Source: Pseudomonadales bacterium (GTDB lineage Bacteria; Pseudomonadota; Gammaproteobacteria; Pseudomonadales; Azotimanducaceae). Taken from it: DNA of 64,000 bases. The notes below the pieces were generated by a model. That model was not told the origin of the DNA, did not search any database, and was given only the letters and a program-made list of their open reading frames with translations. A program made the translations under genes and the position numbers. This document shows positions 21,158 to 30,656 of the stretch, one piece after another. Positions within the stretch are counted from its first letter, which is position 1. Every line of letters begins with the position of its first letter. Location: positions 271,545 to 335,544 of the forward strand of contig JAEPOO010000002.1 in the NCBI GenBank assembly GCA_017642855.1. The letters are read 5' to 3'.

Positions 21158-22258
21158 CTATATCACCATGGGACTGATCACAAACAGTGATTCCGGTTCT
21201 TCCAGATCTTCCAACAAACAGGCGCCGGTCGGGTCACTCAGTGTGAGTCTCACCGTTGCCCCTTTCATCGCGCTCAGCGTCTCGATCAGATAACTGACAT
21301 TAAATCCGATCTCGAGCGAATCTCCCTCGTACTCAACATTCAGTGTTTCTTCTGCTTCTTCCTGTTGCGGGTTATTCGCATGCAAATCCAGTTTACCTGT
21401 TAACAGCATCAGGCGAACATTTCGATAAAGCTCATTCGAGAGAATCGCTGTTCGGGACAGCGCTTCCTTTAACAGCTGACGGTCCGCCATGACGACTTTG
21501 TCACCGCCATTCGGGATGGCGCGTGTGTAATCCGGATAGGTCGCATCAATCAATTTGGTGATCAATATGACATCTCCTCGCTCCACCTGCATATGGTTCG
21601 CCGTGAAATTGAGCTGCACCACTTCGTCTTCGTCATCACCCAGGATCCTACCCAACTCTCCCACGGCTTTTCGGGGAATAATAAACTGATGCTGACCCAG
21701 GTCTTCTTTTTCCACATAGCTCGTTGCCAACCTCTGCCCATTGGTCGCCACAAATCTAATGCGACTACCCTGGACATCCAGAAGCACACCGTTAAAAAAG
21801 AACCGCACATCCTGCTGCGCCATGGCAAAGCTGGTGCGAGCCAGTAATCTCGTTAGCTCGCCTGTTGTCAACGACACTGAGAGGTTATGATCACCCGGTT
21901 CAATGTCAGGAAAGTCTGTGACAGGCAACGTTGCCAGGTGCGAACTAAAACGGCCGCTCTCTACAGATACACGATTACCATTCAACTCTGCACGCATATC
22001 TGCGCCATCCGGTAGACTCTTACAAATATCCATCAACTTGCGTGCGGGGACCGTCACCTCGCCCGCTTCTTCAACAGAGACATCAGGTATGCGAACGGTC
22101 ATCTCTAATTCCTGATCAGTGCCTGTGATCACCAGGTGACCCTCTTCAAGTACCAGGAGGAGATTGGATAAGACTGGCGCCGTCTGGCGTTTCTCCACCA
22201 CGCCACATGCGAGCTGCAACGGCACGAGCAGCTTTTCCCTATTGATCGTAAACTTCAT
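21158..22258 (-). CDS. dnaN2: Second, divergent DNA polymerase III beta clamp
   Basis: A complete 366-residue beta-clamp paralogue between dnaA and the canonical dnaN. It aligns end to end with its neighbour without frame breaks, sharing blocks such as SRTAILSNE, NNPxQEEAEE and EYEGDSLE. In E. coli numbering (which fits without offset) the partner-binding pocket differs: L155F, H175Q, V247A, S346A and M362S, plus D173N; the C-terminus is SPMVI instead of MPMRL. T172, R176, L177, P242 and V360 remain. The divergence argues against a recent duplication or an assembly artefact. Function is unknown: perhaps a clamp for a different partner set, or a partner in mixed dimers. Confidence 0.95.
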   Translation of the reverse strand: MKFTINREKLLVPLQLACGVVEKRQTAPVLSNLLLVLEEGHLVITGTDQELEMTVRIPDVSVEEAGEVTVPARKLMDICKSLPDGADMRAELNGNRVSVESGRFSSHLATLPVTDFPDIEPGDHNLSVSLTTGELTRLLARTSFAMAQQDVRFFFNGVLLDVQGSRIRFVATNGQRLATSYVEKEDLGQHQFIIPRKAVGELGRILGDDEDEVVQLNFTANHMQVERGDVILITKLIDATYPDYTRAIPNGGDKVVMADRQLLKEALSRTAILSNELYRNVRLMLLTGKLDLHANNPQQEEAEETLNVEYEGDSLEIGFNVSYLIETLSAMKGATVRLTLSDPTGACLLEDLEEPESLFVISPMVI

Positions 22259-22331
22259 GTAACCCCTGCGATGACTACCTTGACTCGCGTATCCGGCAGA
22301 ATGCCAGCAAAACGCGGGTACTTGGGACTGT

Positions 22332-23666
22332 TCAGGTGGTCAGCAACCTCAGAAGATTATTGTAGTCTTCTCTGATTTCTCGGCTGCTCTCTCTGAGCTC
22401 TTCGATCTTACGGCAGGCATGAAGCACTGTTGTATGGTCGCGTCCGCCGAAGGCGTCACCGATCTCGGGAAGACTGTGGTTGGTCAGTTCCTTTGCCAGC
22501 GCCATGGCAACTTGCCTCGGCCTCGCAATGGATCTTGTCCGCTTCTTGGAATGCAGATCACCCACTCGGATCTTATAGTAATCCGCTATGGTTTTCTGGA
22601 TATTTTCGATACCGATCTGACGATCCTGGATCGCAATGAGATCTCGTAATGACTCTCTAACCTGCTCAATGGAAATCGACCGATCCGTGAATTTAGCGTT
22701 GGCAATGACGCGCTTTAACGCCCCCTCCAACTCGCGAACATTGGAACGAATTCTTTCTGCGATAAAGAATGCCGCGTCACTTGGCAGTTCGACCTGTTCG
22801 GTCTCGGCTTTCTTCATGAGAATGGCGACTCTGGTCTCCAGTTCTGGCGGCTCAACGGGCGCAGTCATTCCCCAAACAAAACGGCTTTCGAGCCTTTCTT
22901 CCAGTCCTTCGATCTCCTTTGGATAACGATCACAGGTCAGCACGATCTGACTGCCATCCTCCTGTAGTCGATTAAAGACATGAAAAAACTCTTCCTGGGT
23001 CTTCATGCCCTTGGCGAGAAACTGAATGTCATCCATCAACAGCACATCGACCGACCGGTAGTACTGCGTGAAGTCCGACATGGTGCCGTGCTCAATTGCT
23101 CTAACCATGTCCTCCATGAACCGCTGAGAGTACATGTACGCAACCTTCAAATGCGGATGGCGATCAGCGATAGAATTGCCCACGGCGTGCATGAGGTGGG
23201 TTTTACCCAGACCAACACCGCCGTATAAAAGCAGCGGGTTGTACGAGGCACCCCCGACATTCTCCGACACCTGGAGCGCAGCAGCCCGCGCTAGCTGGTT
23301 GGACCGGCCCTCCACAAAGGAATCAAAGGTGAACTCCTTGTTCAGATCAAGCAGCGGATAAAAACGCTCGCGCGCCGCAAAAGTGTTTGTGTTACTGCTA
23401 TTGGATGCTGGCGCTTCAGATGCTGAACGCGCACTGCTGCCTATCTCCAGCGCCACAGTCGCTGATCCATCCTGAGCAAGTAATTCCTGAATGCGTGCCA
23501 GGAACTGGTCGTTGACCTGGTCCTTAATATATTTGTTTGGGGCCAGGAGGCGAACATTTTGCTCATCTCCAGCGGCCTGAAGTGGCCGAATCCAAGTATT
23601 GAATTGCTGCGAGGACAGCTCATCCTCGAGACGATTTAGGCATTTTTGCCAGATTGTTGCCCCCAC
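22332..23666 (-). CDS. dnaA: Chromosomal replication initiator DnaA
   Basis: DnaA binds DnaA boxes and melts oriC. The 444-residue protein has the N-terminal oligomerisation/DnaB-contact domain (starting around [22 protein letters not shown]), a short variable linker rich in S, A and N (about 78-97), the AAA+ domain with Walker A GGVGLGKT (149-156) and Walker B LLMDDIQF, and the C-terminal box-binding domain with [10 protein letters not shown]. The start is GTG at 23666, directly before the conserved N-terminus. It is transcribed away from oriC. Confidence 0.98.
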   Translation of the reverse strand: MGATIWQKCLNRLEDELSSQQFNTWIRPLQAAGDEQNVRLLAPNKYIKDQVNDQFLARIQELLAQDGSATVALEIGSSARSASEAPASNSSNTNTFAARERFYPLLDLNKEFTFDSFVEGRSNQLARAAALQVSENVGGASYNPLLLYGGVGLGKTHLMHAVGNSIADRHPHLKVAYMYSQRFMEDMVRAIEHGTMSDFTQYYRSVDVLLMDDIQFLAKGMKTQEEFFHVFNRLQEDGSQIVLTCDRYPKEIEGLEERLESRFVWGMTAPVEPPELETRVAILMKKAETEQVELPSDAAFFIAERIRSNVRELEGALKRVIANAKFTDRSISIEQVRESLRDLIAIQDRQIGIENIQKTIADYYKIRVGDLHSKKRTRSIARPRQVAMALAKELTNHSLPEIGDAFGGRDHTTVLHACRKIEELRESSREIREDYNNLLRLLTT

Positions 23667-23884
23667 AGAACCCCCATAATGCTGTGTTTTTCTATTTTTT
23701 TGCTTGGATTCTCTCTGAGCGGTACGTTCAGAGCGGTAAATCGCGGCACCTGATCATCGACCAGGAGAGAGATAGTAACCCCATAACGGCCACCAAGCCA
23801 AGCCATTCACACAAAAAAGGAGGAAAAAACTATTTATTTTTCAGTAGTTTATACATATAACGGCTGAACAATTCGTGATTAACC

Positions 23885-23893
23885 TGTGGATAA
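23885..23893 (-). promoter_or_regulatory. DnaA box, perfect match
   Basis: TGTGGATAA, the reverse complement of the consensus TTATCCACA, within oriC. Confidence 0.85.
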
Positions 23894-23963
23894 CTTGTGG
23901 GCTAAATGGACCAACTGGGACGATCCGTCAGGCCTGTGCACAATCCGCCGATTTATCAGCAGT

Positions 23964-23972
23964 TTTTCCACA
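23964..23972 (+). promoter_or_regulatory. DnaA box, TTTTCCACA
   Basis: Fits the relaxed DnaA-box consensus TTWTNCACA and has the opposite orientation to the box at 23885. Confidence 0.7.
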
Positions 23973-24070
23973 GCCTAATCAGTCATTGTGAAGCACTTAC
24001 CGGAAGAGTTTTTCATGGGATAACCGATTGAAAATGATAAAGAAAAGACAGTTACACACAGCATTCCGTG

Positions 24071-24123
24071 CCTTAATAAGAATAGCAGTAATAAATCTTA
24101 TATATCTAACTATCTTCTATTAC
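24071..24123. other. AT-rich tract of oriC, probable unwinding element
   Basis: A strongly AT-rich run (from CTTAATAAGAATAGCAG through TATATATC to CTATTACAG) beside the box cluster on the rpmH side. By position and composition it is a candidate duplex-unwinding element. Confidence 0.5.
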
Positions 24124-24224
24124 AGAGCGCCGGTTAAAAGGATACATTGAGTTCATTGACCTGAACGACCTTCTTCATTAGAATCGCGCTCCGTTTTACA
24201 GCCAACCAAAATCTGGTCAACGAC

Positions 24225-24359
24225 ATGAAAAGAACTTTTCAACCCAGTGTTCTCAAAAGAAAAAGAACTCATGGCTTTCGTGCCAGAATGGCAACCAAGG
24301 CAGGCAGACTCGTCTTGAAGCGTCGTCGCGCAAAGGGCCGAAAGGAACTAAGCGCCTAA
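24225..24359 (+). CDS. rpmH: 50S ribosomal protein L34
   Basis: A 44-residue, highly basic protein starting [20 protein letters not shown], unmistakably L34 of the large ribosomal subunit, and ending KGRKELSA. Length is standard. It is the first gene to the right of oriC and leads into rnpA, yidD and yidC, the order conserved across many bacteria. Confidence 0.97.
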   Translation: MKRTFQPSVLKRKRTHGFRARMATKAGRLVLKRRRAKGRKELSA

Positions 24360-24428
24360 TCAGCGCCTCGCTTACTACACCACCTTGGGTGTAAGCCCTG
24401 GGTCAAGCCGTTCAGCGGTACTGATGCA

Positions 24429-24812
24429 GTGCCTTCAACAGTGTCCAGCCACAAATTTCCTGTCAACCACCGACTGGTCCACGCCCACGAATTCGATCGT
24501 GTGTTCAAGGAATGCGAGTTTCGCATAGGAAATCCTGCGTTGCTGTTTCTTGCAAAGCCGAATCATCGGGGATTTAATCGCCTGGGCATGGTGGTGAGCA
24601 AAAAAAGTGTGCCACTGGCGGTAGACAGAAATCGCATTAAGCGACAAATTCGCGAAACCTTCAGGAAAACGCTAACGGATACGCCGGTTTGTCTGGACGT
24701 TGTGGTGTTAACCCGGTCCAAAGTTCGAACCGCGGAGAATCTCAATGGCATCCTGGCGGATTCTTTTACCAATCTCTTAAAGCGGGCTGAAAACCCGGGG
24801 GACAAGGCTTGA
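24429..24812 (+). CDS. rnpA: Ribonuclease P protein component
   Basis: Protein subunit of RNase P, which matures tRNA 5' ends together with the catalytic RNA. The signature [13 protein letters not shown] is clear, preceded by [14 protein letters not shown]. The start is uncertain: GTG 24429 gives 127 residues, and GTG 24441 gives 123; neither has a strong ribosome binding site. Its stop overlaps the yidD TTG start. Confidence 0.93.
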   Translation: MPSTVSSHKFPVNHRLVHAHEFDRVFKECEFRIGNPALLFLAKPNHRGFNRLGMVVSKKSVPLAVDRNRIKRQIRETFRKTLTDTPVCLDVVVLTRSKVRTAENLNGILADSFTNLLKRAENPGDKA

Positions 24813-25057
24813 AACGCATCCTGTTGTTATTGATCAGGACTTACCAGCTGACATTGTCTGCCCTTCTGGGTCCAAGATGTCGATTTCACCCTTCGTGCTC
24901 GGCTTATGCTGCCACCGCGATTGAGCAACATGGTGTTATCCGAGGTGCTCAGCTCTCGGCCACCCGAATCTGTAAGTGTCATCCGTTCCATCCAGGAGGT
25001 TACGATCCTGTACCCGAACCAGAACTGGATCAAAGCGCTCTAGAAAAAGGAAGTTAG
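24809..25057 (+). CDS. yidD: YidD membrane protein insertion efficiency factor
   Basis: An 82-residue protein with a hydrophobic N-terminus and the family core [14 protein letters not shown], followed by a second cysteine pair region ([16 protein letters not shown]). YidD is thought to aid membrane insertion alongside YidC. It starts at TTG 24809, overlapping the rnpA stop, and its own stop directly abuts the yidC ATG. Confidence 0.93.
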   Translation: MKRILLLLIRTYQLTLSALLGPRCRFHPSCSAYAATAIEQHGVIRGAQLSATRICKCHPFHPGGYDPVPEPELDQSALEKGS

Positions 25058-26743
25058 ATGGATTTTCAAAGAGTATTCATACTGCTTGGTCTGGCAGTCA
25101 CCTCCTATATGCTGGTCTTGGCCTGGAACGAAGACTACGGCCAGACGGCAGCACCAGCTGCTGTAGAAGAAACGCAGTCTGTCAGCAACGCCGTGTCGGC
25201 TGATGCCAGTATTCCAGACATGCCCCAGCAAGCGGTCGACAGCACCGTACCTGAACTTGTGCAAAGCGAAGTACCAGTGGCACAGAATGAGGCCGTTCAG
25301 ACAAATGCTTCAAGACGGCTGATCAGCGTGGTAACAGACGTATTTCAGCTGCAAATCGACCCACTCGGTGGTGACATTGTGAGGGTAGCGCTACCGGCCT
25401 ATCCGGCAGCACTAGAAACGCCCGATGTACCTTTTGTACTGGTAGATCCACGTAATGCGTATGTTGGTCAAAGTGGCTTGATTGGTCCAAATGGCACCGA
25501 CAAACAAGGCGTTAGACCACGGTTCCAGGCGGAACAATCAACTTATGAAATGGGCACTGCTGATCGCCTGGACGTGACGTTGAGTCATGTGCAGGAAGAT
25601 GGCACAACCGTTCTCAAAACCTTCAGGTTCACCCGCGGTGACTACCTGATCGGCCTCGATTACGAAGTGACCAACACAACGGAGAATCCGTGGGTTGGTG
25701 GTCTTTTTGTGCAGATCAAACGGGACGGCCAGGATCCCATGACCGCCTCAGACAACCTCATGGGTATGCAGCCCTTTGTTGGTGGCGCCACCCGATCCGA
25801 CGAGGAGTTTTATCGCAAGTTGGAGTTCGAGGATCTCGAAGAAGCTTCTTACAAGCACACTCGATCCGAAGGTTACATGGCGATGGTCCAGCATTACTTT
25901 GTTAGCGCCTGGGTCCCGAGTGCCGGTAGCGAAGTCAGTTATCAGGCGAGAAAACTTCGTAACCAGGACATTTACCTCTTTGGATTTACCACAGCCGCAA
26001 CGACCATAGCACCAGGAGAATCCGGCACCCTGTCTGCGAGCTTCTACTCGGGTCCGAAAGATCAATACCGATTGCAGGAGATTTCCGAAGGCCTGGATCT
26101 TGTCATCGACTACGGCTTTCTCTGGTGGTTGTCACAACCTCTGTTCTGGATGCTCAACGTCATCCACGGTATGGTTGGTAACTGGGGTATCGCGATCATT
26201 GGCCTGACCATCATCGTAAAAATGTTGCTGTATCCACTTTCAGCGGCGAGCTTCAGATCCATGGCGAAAATGCGAAAGCTTCAGCCAGAGATGATGCGAC
26301 TGAAAGAACGCTACGGTGACGATCAGCAGAAGTTCTCTCAGGAGATGATGAATCTCTACAAGAAAGAGGGCGCGAATCCATTAGGAGGATGTTTCCCGAT
26401 TTTGTTGCAGATGCCCGTGTTTCTGGCGCTCTACTGGACCCTCATGGAGAGTGTTGAACTCAGGCAAGCACCGTTTTTCCTCTGGATCGAAGATCTGTCG
26501 GCGATGGACCCCTATTTCATTCTGCCGATTTTGATGGGTGTCAGTATGTACCTGACCCAACGCATGCAGCCGGAACCACCGGACCCTGTGCAAGCTCGAG
26601 TCTTCAAGTTCATGCCGATCATGTTCACGTTTTTCTTCCTGTGGTTCCCGTCTGGGCTTGTCCTTTACTGGCTCGTGAACAACATTCTGTCAATCATGCA
26701 GCAGTATTACGTGACCAGGCAGATCGAGAAAGCCTCGGGGTAA
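25058..26743 (+). CDS. yidC: Membrane protein insertase YidC
   Basis: YidC (Oxa1/Alb3 family) inserts and folds inner-membrane proteins, among them ATP synthase subunit c, encoded further along this window. The 561-residue protein has an N-terminal membrane anchor, a large periplasmic domain (about 60-340), and the conserved five-helix core from about residue 350, with LYPLSAASFRSMAKM and KEGANPLGGCFPILLQMPVF. Length is typical for Gram-negative YidC. Confidence 0.97.
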   Translation: MDFQRVFILLGLAVTSYMLVLAWNEDYGQTAAPAAVEETQSVSNAVSADASIPDMPQQAVDSTVPELVQSEVPVAQNEAVQTNASRRLISVVTDVFQLQIDPLGGDIVRVALPAYPAALETPDVPFVLVDPRNAYVGQSGLIGPNGTDKQGVRPRFQAEQSTYEMGTADRLDVTLSHVQEDGTTVLKTFRFTRGDYLIGLDYEVTNTTENPWVGGLFVQIKRDGQDPMTASDNLMGMQPFVGGATRSDEEFYRKLEFEDLEEASYKHTRSEGYMAMVQHYFVSAWVPSAGSEVSYQARKLRNQDIYLFGFTTAATTIAPGESGTLSASFYSGPKDQYRLQEISEGLDLVIDYGFLWWLSQPLFWMLNVIHGMVGNWGIAIIGLTIIVKMLLYPLSAASFRSMAKMRKLQPEMMRLKERYGDDQQKFSQEMMNLYKKEGANPLGGCFPILLQMPVFLALYWTLMESVELRQAPFFLWIEDLSAMDPYFILPILMGVSMYLTQRMQPEPPDPVQARVFKFMPIMFTFFFLWFPSGLVLYWLVNNILSIMQQYYVTRQIEKASG

Positions 26744-26765
26744 GCCCGGAGATTTGTGGTGATCG

Positions 26766-28091
26766 ATGAGTGAGCCAACCTACGAAAAGGATACGATTGC
26801 TGCACGTGCGACCGCTCCTGGTAGAGGCGGCATAGGCATCATCCGAGTCTCCGGACCCGAAGTGACTCGAATCTCCGAGGCAGTTGCTGGACGAATCCCA
26901 GAACCCCGTTACGCGACCTTTGCTCGTTTTAGGGATGAGAACAATCAAGTGCTCGATGAGGGCATTGTTCTATTCTTTCCTGGACCGGACTCATTCACTG
27001 GTGAAGATGTTCTGGAGATTCAGGGACACGGAGGACCGGTTGTCCTCGAGATGCTCCTCAGTCGAATCGTCAGTTTGGGAGCACGAAACGCGAGGCCTGG
27101 TGAGTTCAGCCAACGTGCATTCTTAAATGACAAACTTGATCTGACTCAAGCTGAAGCCATTGCGGATCTCATCGAAAGCAGCACGGAAGCGGCAGCCAGA
27201 GGCGCTATTCGCTCGTTGCAGGGTGAGTTTTCTGCTCTGGTTAACGAACTCCTAGCTCAGGTGATTGAACTCCGAGTCTACGTTGAGGCAGCCATTGACT
27301 TTCCGGAAGAAGAAATTGATTTCATATCTAACGAGCGAGTTATGGGGCGTCTTAAAGAGATTCAGGAAACCCTGGCGTCTATCCTCGATCAGTCGCGGGC
27401 AGGCACACTGCTGATCGAAGGCGCGTCGGTAGTGCTCACCGGTAAACCAAATGCCGGGAAATCCAGTCTTATGAACCGCCTGACGGGCAGGGAAACGTCT
27501 ATTGTTACTGATATCCCTGGAACGACTCGAGATGTCATTGGAGACGTTCTTCAATTAGATGGTATCCCGCTTCGATTGCTTGACACCGCTGGCATCCGGG
27601 AGAGCGCCGATCAGATCGAAGCAGAAGGTGTAAAACGTGCACAAGCAGCCCAGCAGGAAGCTGACCTGGTGCTTCATCTGGTTGATGCATCGACAGACAC
27701 GCCACCGGAAACCACGGGACCCAGAGAAGTGGTGGTTCTAAATAAGATAGACCTGCTTGATAACCCCGACGATCTGCCATCGGGAACACCAAAAATATCC
27801 GCCAAAACCGGCGAGGGCCTGGAAAATTTAAAGATCAGACTGAAAGAAACCCTTGGCGTGAGTGATGCTGAAGGTGGCGGATTTACGGCGAGAAGTCGCC
27901 ATATGGCCGCTTTGAATGCAGCCGGAGATGCCCTCCTTGATGGTAAGAGGGTTCTGGAAGATCAGCAGGCCGGTGAACTTCTCGCTGAAGAACTGCGAGA
28001 ATGTCAGAGACATCTTTCGGAAATCACCGGAGAGTTCTCAGCAGATGATCTGCTGGGTGAGATTTTCAGCAGTTTTTGTATCGGCAAATAA
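26766..28091 (+). CDS. mnmE: tRNA modification GTPase MnmE
   Basis: With MnmG it adds the carboxymethylaminomethyl group to wobble uridine 34 of certain tRNAs. The 441-residue protein has the N-terminal folate-binding region (TIAARATAPGRGGIGIIRVSG), a helical middle, a G domain with G1 GKPNAGKS (226-233) and DTAGIRES, and the terminal CIGK with the catalytic cysteine. It lies between yidC and its partner mnmG. Confidence 0.97.
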   Translation: MSEPTYEKDTIAARATAPGRGGIGIIRVSGPEVTRISEAVAGRIPEPRYATFARFRDENNQVLDEGIVLFFPGPDSFTGEDVLEIQGHGGPVVLEMLLSRIVSLGARNARPGEFSQRAFLNDKLDLTQAEAIADLIESSTEAAARGAIRSLQGEFSALVNELLAQVIELRVYVEAAIDFPEEEIDFISNERVMGRLKEIQETLASILDQSRAGTLLIEGASVVLTGKPNAGKSSLMNRLTGRETSIVTDIPGTTRDVIGDVLQLDGIPLRLLDTAGIRESADQIEAEGVKRAQAAQQEADLVLHLVDASTDTPPETTGPREVVVLNKIDLLDNPDDLPSGTPKISAKTGEGLENLKIRLKETLGVSDAEGGGFTARSRHMAALNAAGDALLDGKRVLEDQQAGELLAEELRECQRHLSEITGEFSADDLLGEIFSSFCIGK

Positions 28092-28157
28092 TCTGGCTGA
28101 ATTCGACTTTACCGGCGCCATCCGTATACTTGCCGGTCCCCAAGAGGGGTACAACCC

Positions 28158-30035
28158 ATGAAATCGCAGCAATTTGACGTCATCGTAGTCGGCGGAGGTC
28201 ACGCCGGAACTGAAGCGGCTCTGGCAGCCGCCCGCAGTGGCGTGCGCACTTTGTTGCTCACCCAGAACATTGAAACGCTGGGCCAAATGTCCTGCAACCC
28301 GGCGATTGGTGGCATTGGTAAAAGCCACCTGGTCAAAGAGGTCGACGCGCTAGGTGGGGCCATGGCCCTGGCAGCCGACAGAGCCGGTATTCACTGGCGG
28401 ACTCTTAACTCAAGAAAAGGACCAGCAGTCAGGGCAACCCGTGCTCAGGCAGATCGCGCCTTATATAAAGCAGCGATCCGTGAAATCCTGGAAAACCAGC
28501 CTGGGTTGTCCATCTTCCAGCAGTCAGTTGAAGACCTGCGTGTAGACGGCGAACGCGTGACTGGTGTTATGACCAATATGGGTCTCAGCTTTTACGCACC
28601 GGCTGTGGTCTTGACTGTAGGGACCTTCCTGGGTGGCTTGATCCATGTGGGTATGGATAAACAGTCTGGCGGACGCGCCGGTGATGCACCCTCGAACGCG
28701 CTGGCAGCGAGACTCAGGGAAATGCCCTTTACGGTTGATCGGTTGAAAACAGGCACGCCACCGAGAATAGATGGTAACTCGGTTGACTTCAGCGACCTTG
28801 AGGAACAATCGGGAGAATCGCCTAGGCCAGTCATGTCGTACCTGTCGACACCAGACATTCATCCAGATCAGGTTTCCTGCTTTATCACTCATACCAACGA
28901 GAAAACCCACGACATCATCAGGGGTGGACTGGACCGCTCACCGCTGTACGCGGGAGAAATAGAAGGTATTGGGCCTCGTTACTGCCCTTCTATTGAAGAC
29001 AAGATTGTCCGATTCGCGGATAAACACTCTCATCAGATTTTTGTTGAACCGGAAGGACTAGGCACCAACGAGCTGTATCCCAACGGTATCAGTACCAGCC
29101 TGCCCTATGACGTGCAGCTTGAGTTGGTGCATTCCATCAAAGGTTTTGAAAACGCACATATCACACGCCCAGGTTATGCCATCGAATATGACTTTTTTGA
29201 ACCGAGAGAGTTGCACGCGAGTCTGGAAACAAGGCACGTCAAAGGCCTGTACTTTGCGGGCCAGATCAACGGTACCACCGGCTATGAAGAGGCAGCTGCC
29301 CAGGGCTTGATTGCCGGTATCAACGCAGCACGTCAGGTGATGGAGAAAGCGCCCTGGTCGCCCAAGCGTAGTGAAGCGTATATCGGTGTGTTAATTGACG
29401 ACCTCATCACGATGGGGACCAAAGAACCCTATCGGATGTTCACATCGAGAGCAGAGTATCGGCTGATACTCAGGCAGGACAACGCTGATCGAAGGCTAAC
29501 GGAAACGGGCCGCGACATGGGGCTCGTAGATGATGATCGCTGGCAAGCATTCGTTGAAAAGCAGGATCAGGTTGAGCAGCTAACCAACTCAATGAAGGCG
29601 CGCTATGTGCAGCCGGGTAACGAAGCGATAGAGGCGCACCTGGGTAAGGCATTGCAGCGTGAATACAATCTGTTTGATCTTGCCAAGCGACCGGAAGCGA
29701 CGGTCCATGGCTTATTGGAAGCAGCTGACGAATCTTTGTACCCGCAGCCCGTGTTGGAACAGGTGGAAATTGACAGCAAGTATCAGGGATACATCGCAAG
29801 GCAACAGGAGGAAATTGAACGGATTCAGGCGCAGCAAGCGTTTCCCCTGCCGGTCGATCTGGACTACGGAGAAATTCAGGGGTTATCGAACGAAGTTGTG
29901 CAGAAACTCAGCGATGTCCGACCAGCTACCTTAGGCCAGGCCTCTCGGATTTCAGGCGTGACGCCCGCCGCTGTTTCTTTGCTTCTCATTCATCTCAAAA
30001 AACACGCCAAACAGCCGGCTCGACAAACGGCATAG
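28158..30035 (+). CDS. mnmG: tRNA uridine-5-carboxymethylaminomethyl modification enzyme MnmG
   Basis: FAD-dependent partner of MnmE. At 625 residues it shows the dinucleotide-binding [10 protein letters not shown] (12-21), the conserved [18 protein letters not shown] segment, the tRNA and cofactor region [10 protein letters not shown], and a C-terminal helical domain that contacts MnmE. Its stop directly abuts rsmG. Confidence 0.97.
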   Translation: MKSQQFDVIVVGGGHAGTEAALAAARSGVRTLLLTQNIETLGQMSCNPAIGGIGKSHLVKEVDALGGAMALAADRAGIHWRTLNSRKGPAVRATRAQADRALYKAAIREILENQPGLSIFQQSVEDLRVDGERVTGVMTNMGLSFYAPAVVLTVGTFLGGLIHVGMDKQSGGRAGDAPSNALAARLREMPFTVDRLKTGTPPRIDGNSVDFSDLEEQSGESPRPVMSYLSTPDIHPDQVSCFITHTNEKTHDIIRGGLDRSPLYAGEIEGIGPRYCPSIEDKIVRFADKHSHQIFVEPEGLGTNELYPNGISTSLPYDVQLELVHSIKGFENAHITRPGYAIEYDFFEPRELHASLETRHVKGLYFAGQINGTTGYEEAAAQGLIAGINAARQVMEKAPWSPKRSEAYIGVLIDDLITMGTKEPYRMFTSRAEYRLILRQDNADRRLTETGRDMGLVDDDRWQAFVEKQDQVEQLTNSMKARYVQPGNEAIEAHLGKALQREYNLFDLAKRPEATVHGLLEAADESLYPQPVLEQVEIDSKYQGYIARQQEEIERIQAQQAFPLPVDLDYGEIQGLSNEVVQKLSDVRPATLGQASRISGVTPAAVSLLLIHLKKHAKQPARQTA

Positions 30036-30656
30036 ATGTCCCTGCTCCAGCAAATCCTAACCGGGCTGGATGACCTGGGATTAAGTGATCATGCCGACAA
30101 GGCAGAGGCACTCAGCCTATATCTGGAACTGATCGACCGCTGGAACCGTGTGACCAACCTGACTGCCATCAGGCAACGGGAAGCAATGGTGTCAGCCCAC
30201 CTGCTCGATTCTCTTTCTGTAGTACGTTTTGTTACCGGATCAAGAATTCTTGATGTGGGTGCCGGTGCCGGTCTGCCGGGTATCCCATTAGCACTGTTCC
30301 AGCCAGACAAAGACTTTATACTGCTCGACTCCAACGGAAAGAAGACCCGGTTTATGACGCAGGCTGCCATTGAGCTCAAACTTGGCAACGTCTCTGTGCT
30401 GCAACAAAGAATTGAAGATTGCACAGGTCAGTTTGATCAGGTGATCAGCCGAGCCTTTGCTTCGCTCGAAGACTTCATCGCGGCGTGTATGCCTCGCGTA
30501 AAACCCGGTGGTTCTTTGCTCGCCATGAAAGGACCTGCTGAGATTGAGCAGGCCAGCGCCATCCATGGCGCCAAGCTCCATGAGTTAGCGGTCCCTGGTC
30601 TGGAAAAAGCGCGTTATCTTGTTGAGATTGCCAACCCCACTGAGGCAGATTCGTGA
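30036..30656 (+). CDS. rsmG: 16S rRNA (guanine-527-N7) methyltransferase
   Basis: RsmG methylates G527 in the 530 loop of 16S rRNA; its loss gives low-level streptomycin resistance in other bacteria. The 206-residue protein begins with a helical part containing WNRVTNLTAIR and carries the SAM-binding DVGAGAGLPGIPLA near residue 70. It overlaps the parA start by four bases (GTGA). Confidence 0.96.
   Translation: MSLLQQILTGLDDLGLSDHADKAEALSLYLELIDRWNRVTNLTAIRQREAMVSAHLLDSLSVVRFVTGSRILDVGAGAGLPGIPLALFQPDKDFILLDSNGKKTRFMTQAAIELKLGNVSVLQQRIEDCTGQFDQVISRAFASLEDFIAACMPRVKPGGSLLAMKGPAEIEQASAIHGAKLHELAVPGLEKARYLVEIANPTEADS

Larger units (their letters stand above)
23667..24224. other. oriC: Chromosomal replication origin oriC
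   Basis: This 558-base gene-free stretch between divergent dnaA and rpmH is where Pseudomonas-type chromosomes initiate. It contains one perfect DnaA box (23885-23893), one TTTTCCACA box (23964-23972), near matches TGTGCACAA (23935-23943) and TTACACACA (24052-24060), and AT-rich tracts at about 23817-23862 and 24071-24123 that could serve for unwinding. It must also hold the promoters of dnaA and rpmH, which I cannot place with confidence. Confidence 0.85.

Noticed and set aside
19965..22258. Assembly duplication of dnaN
   Set aside because: The two proteins differ throughout, including pocket residues and C-terminus, so a duplicated contig piece cannot explain them.
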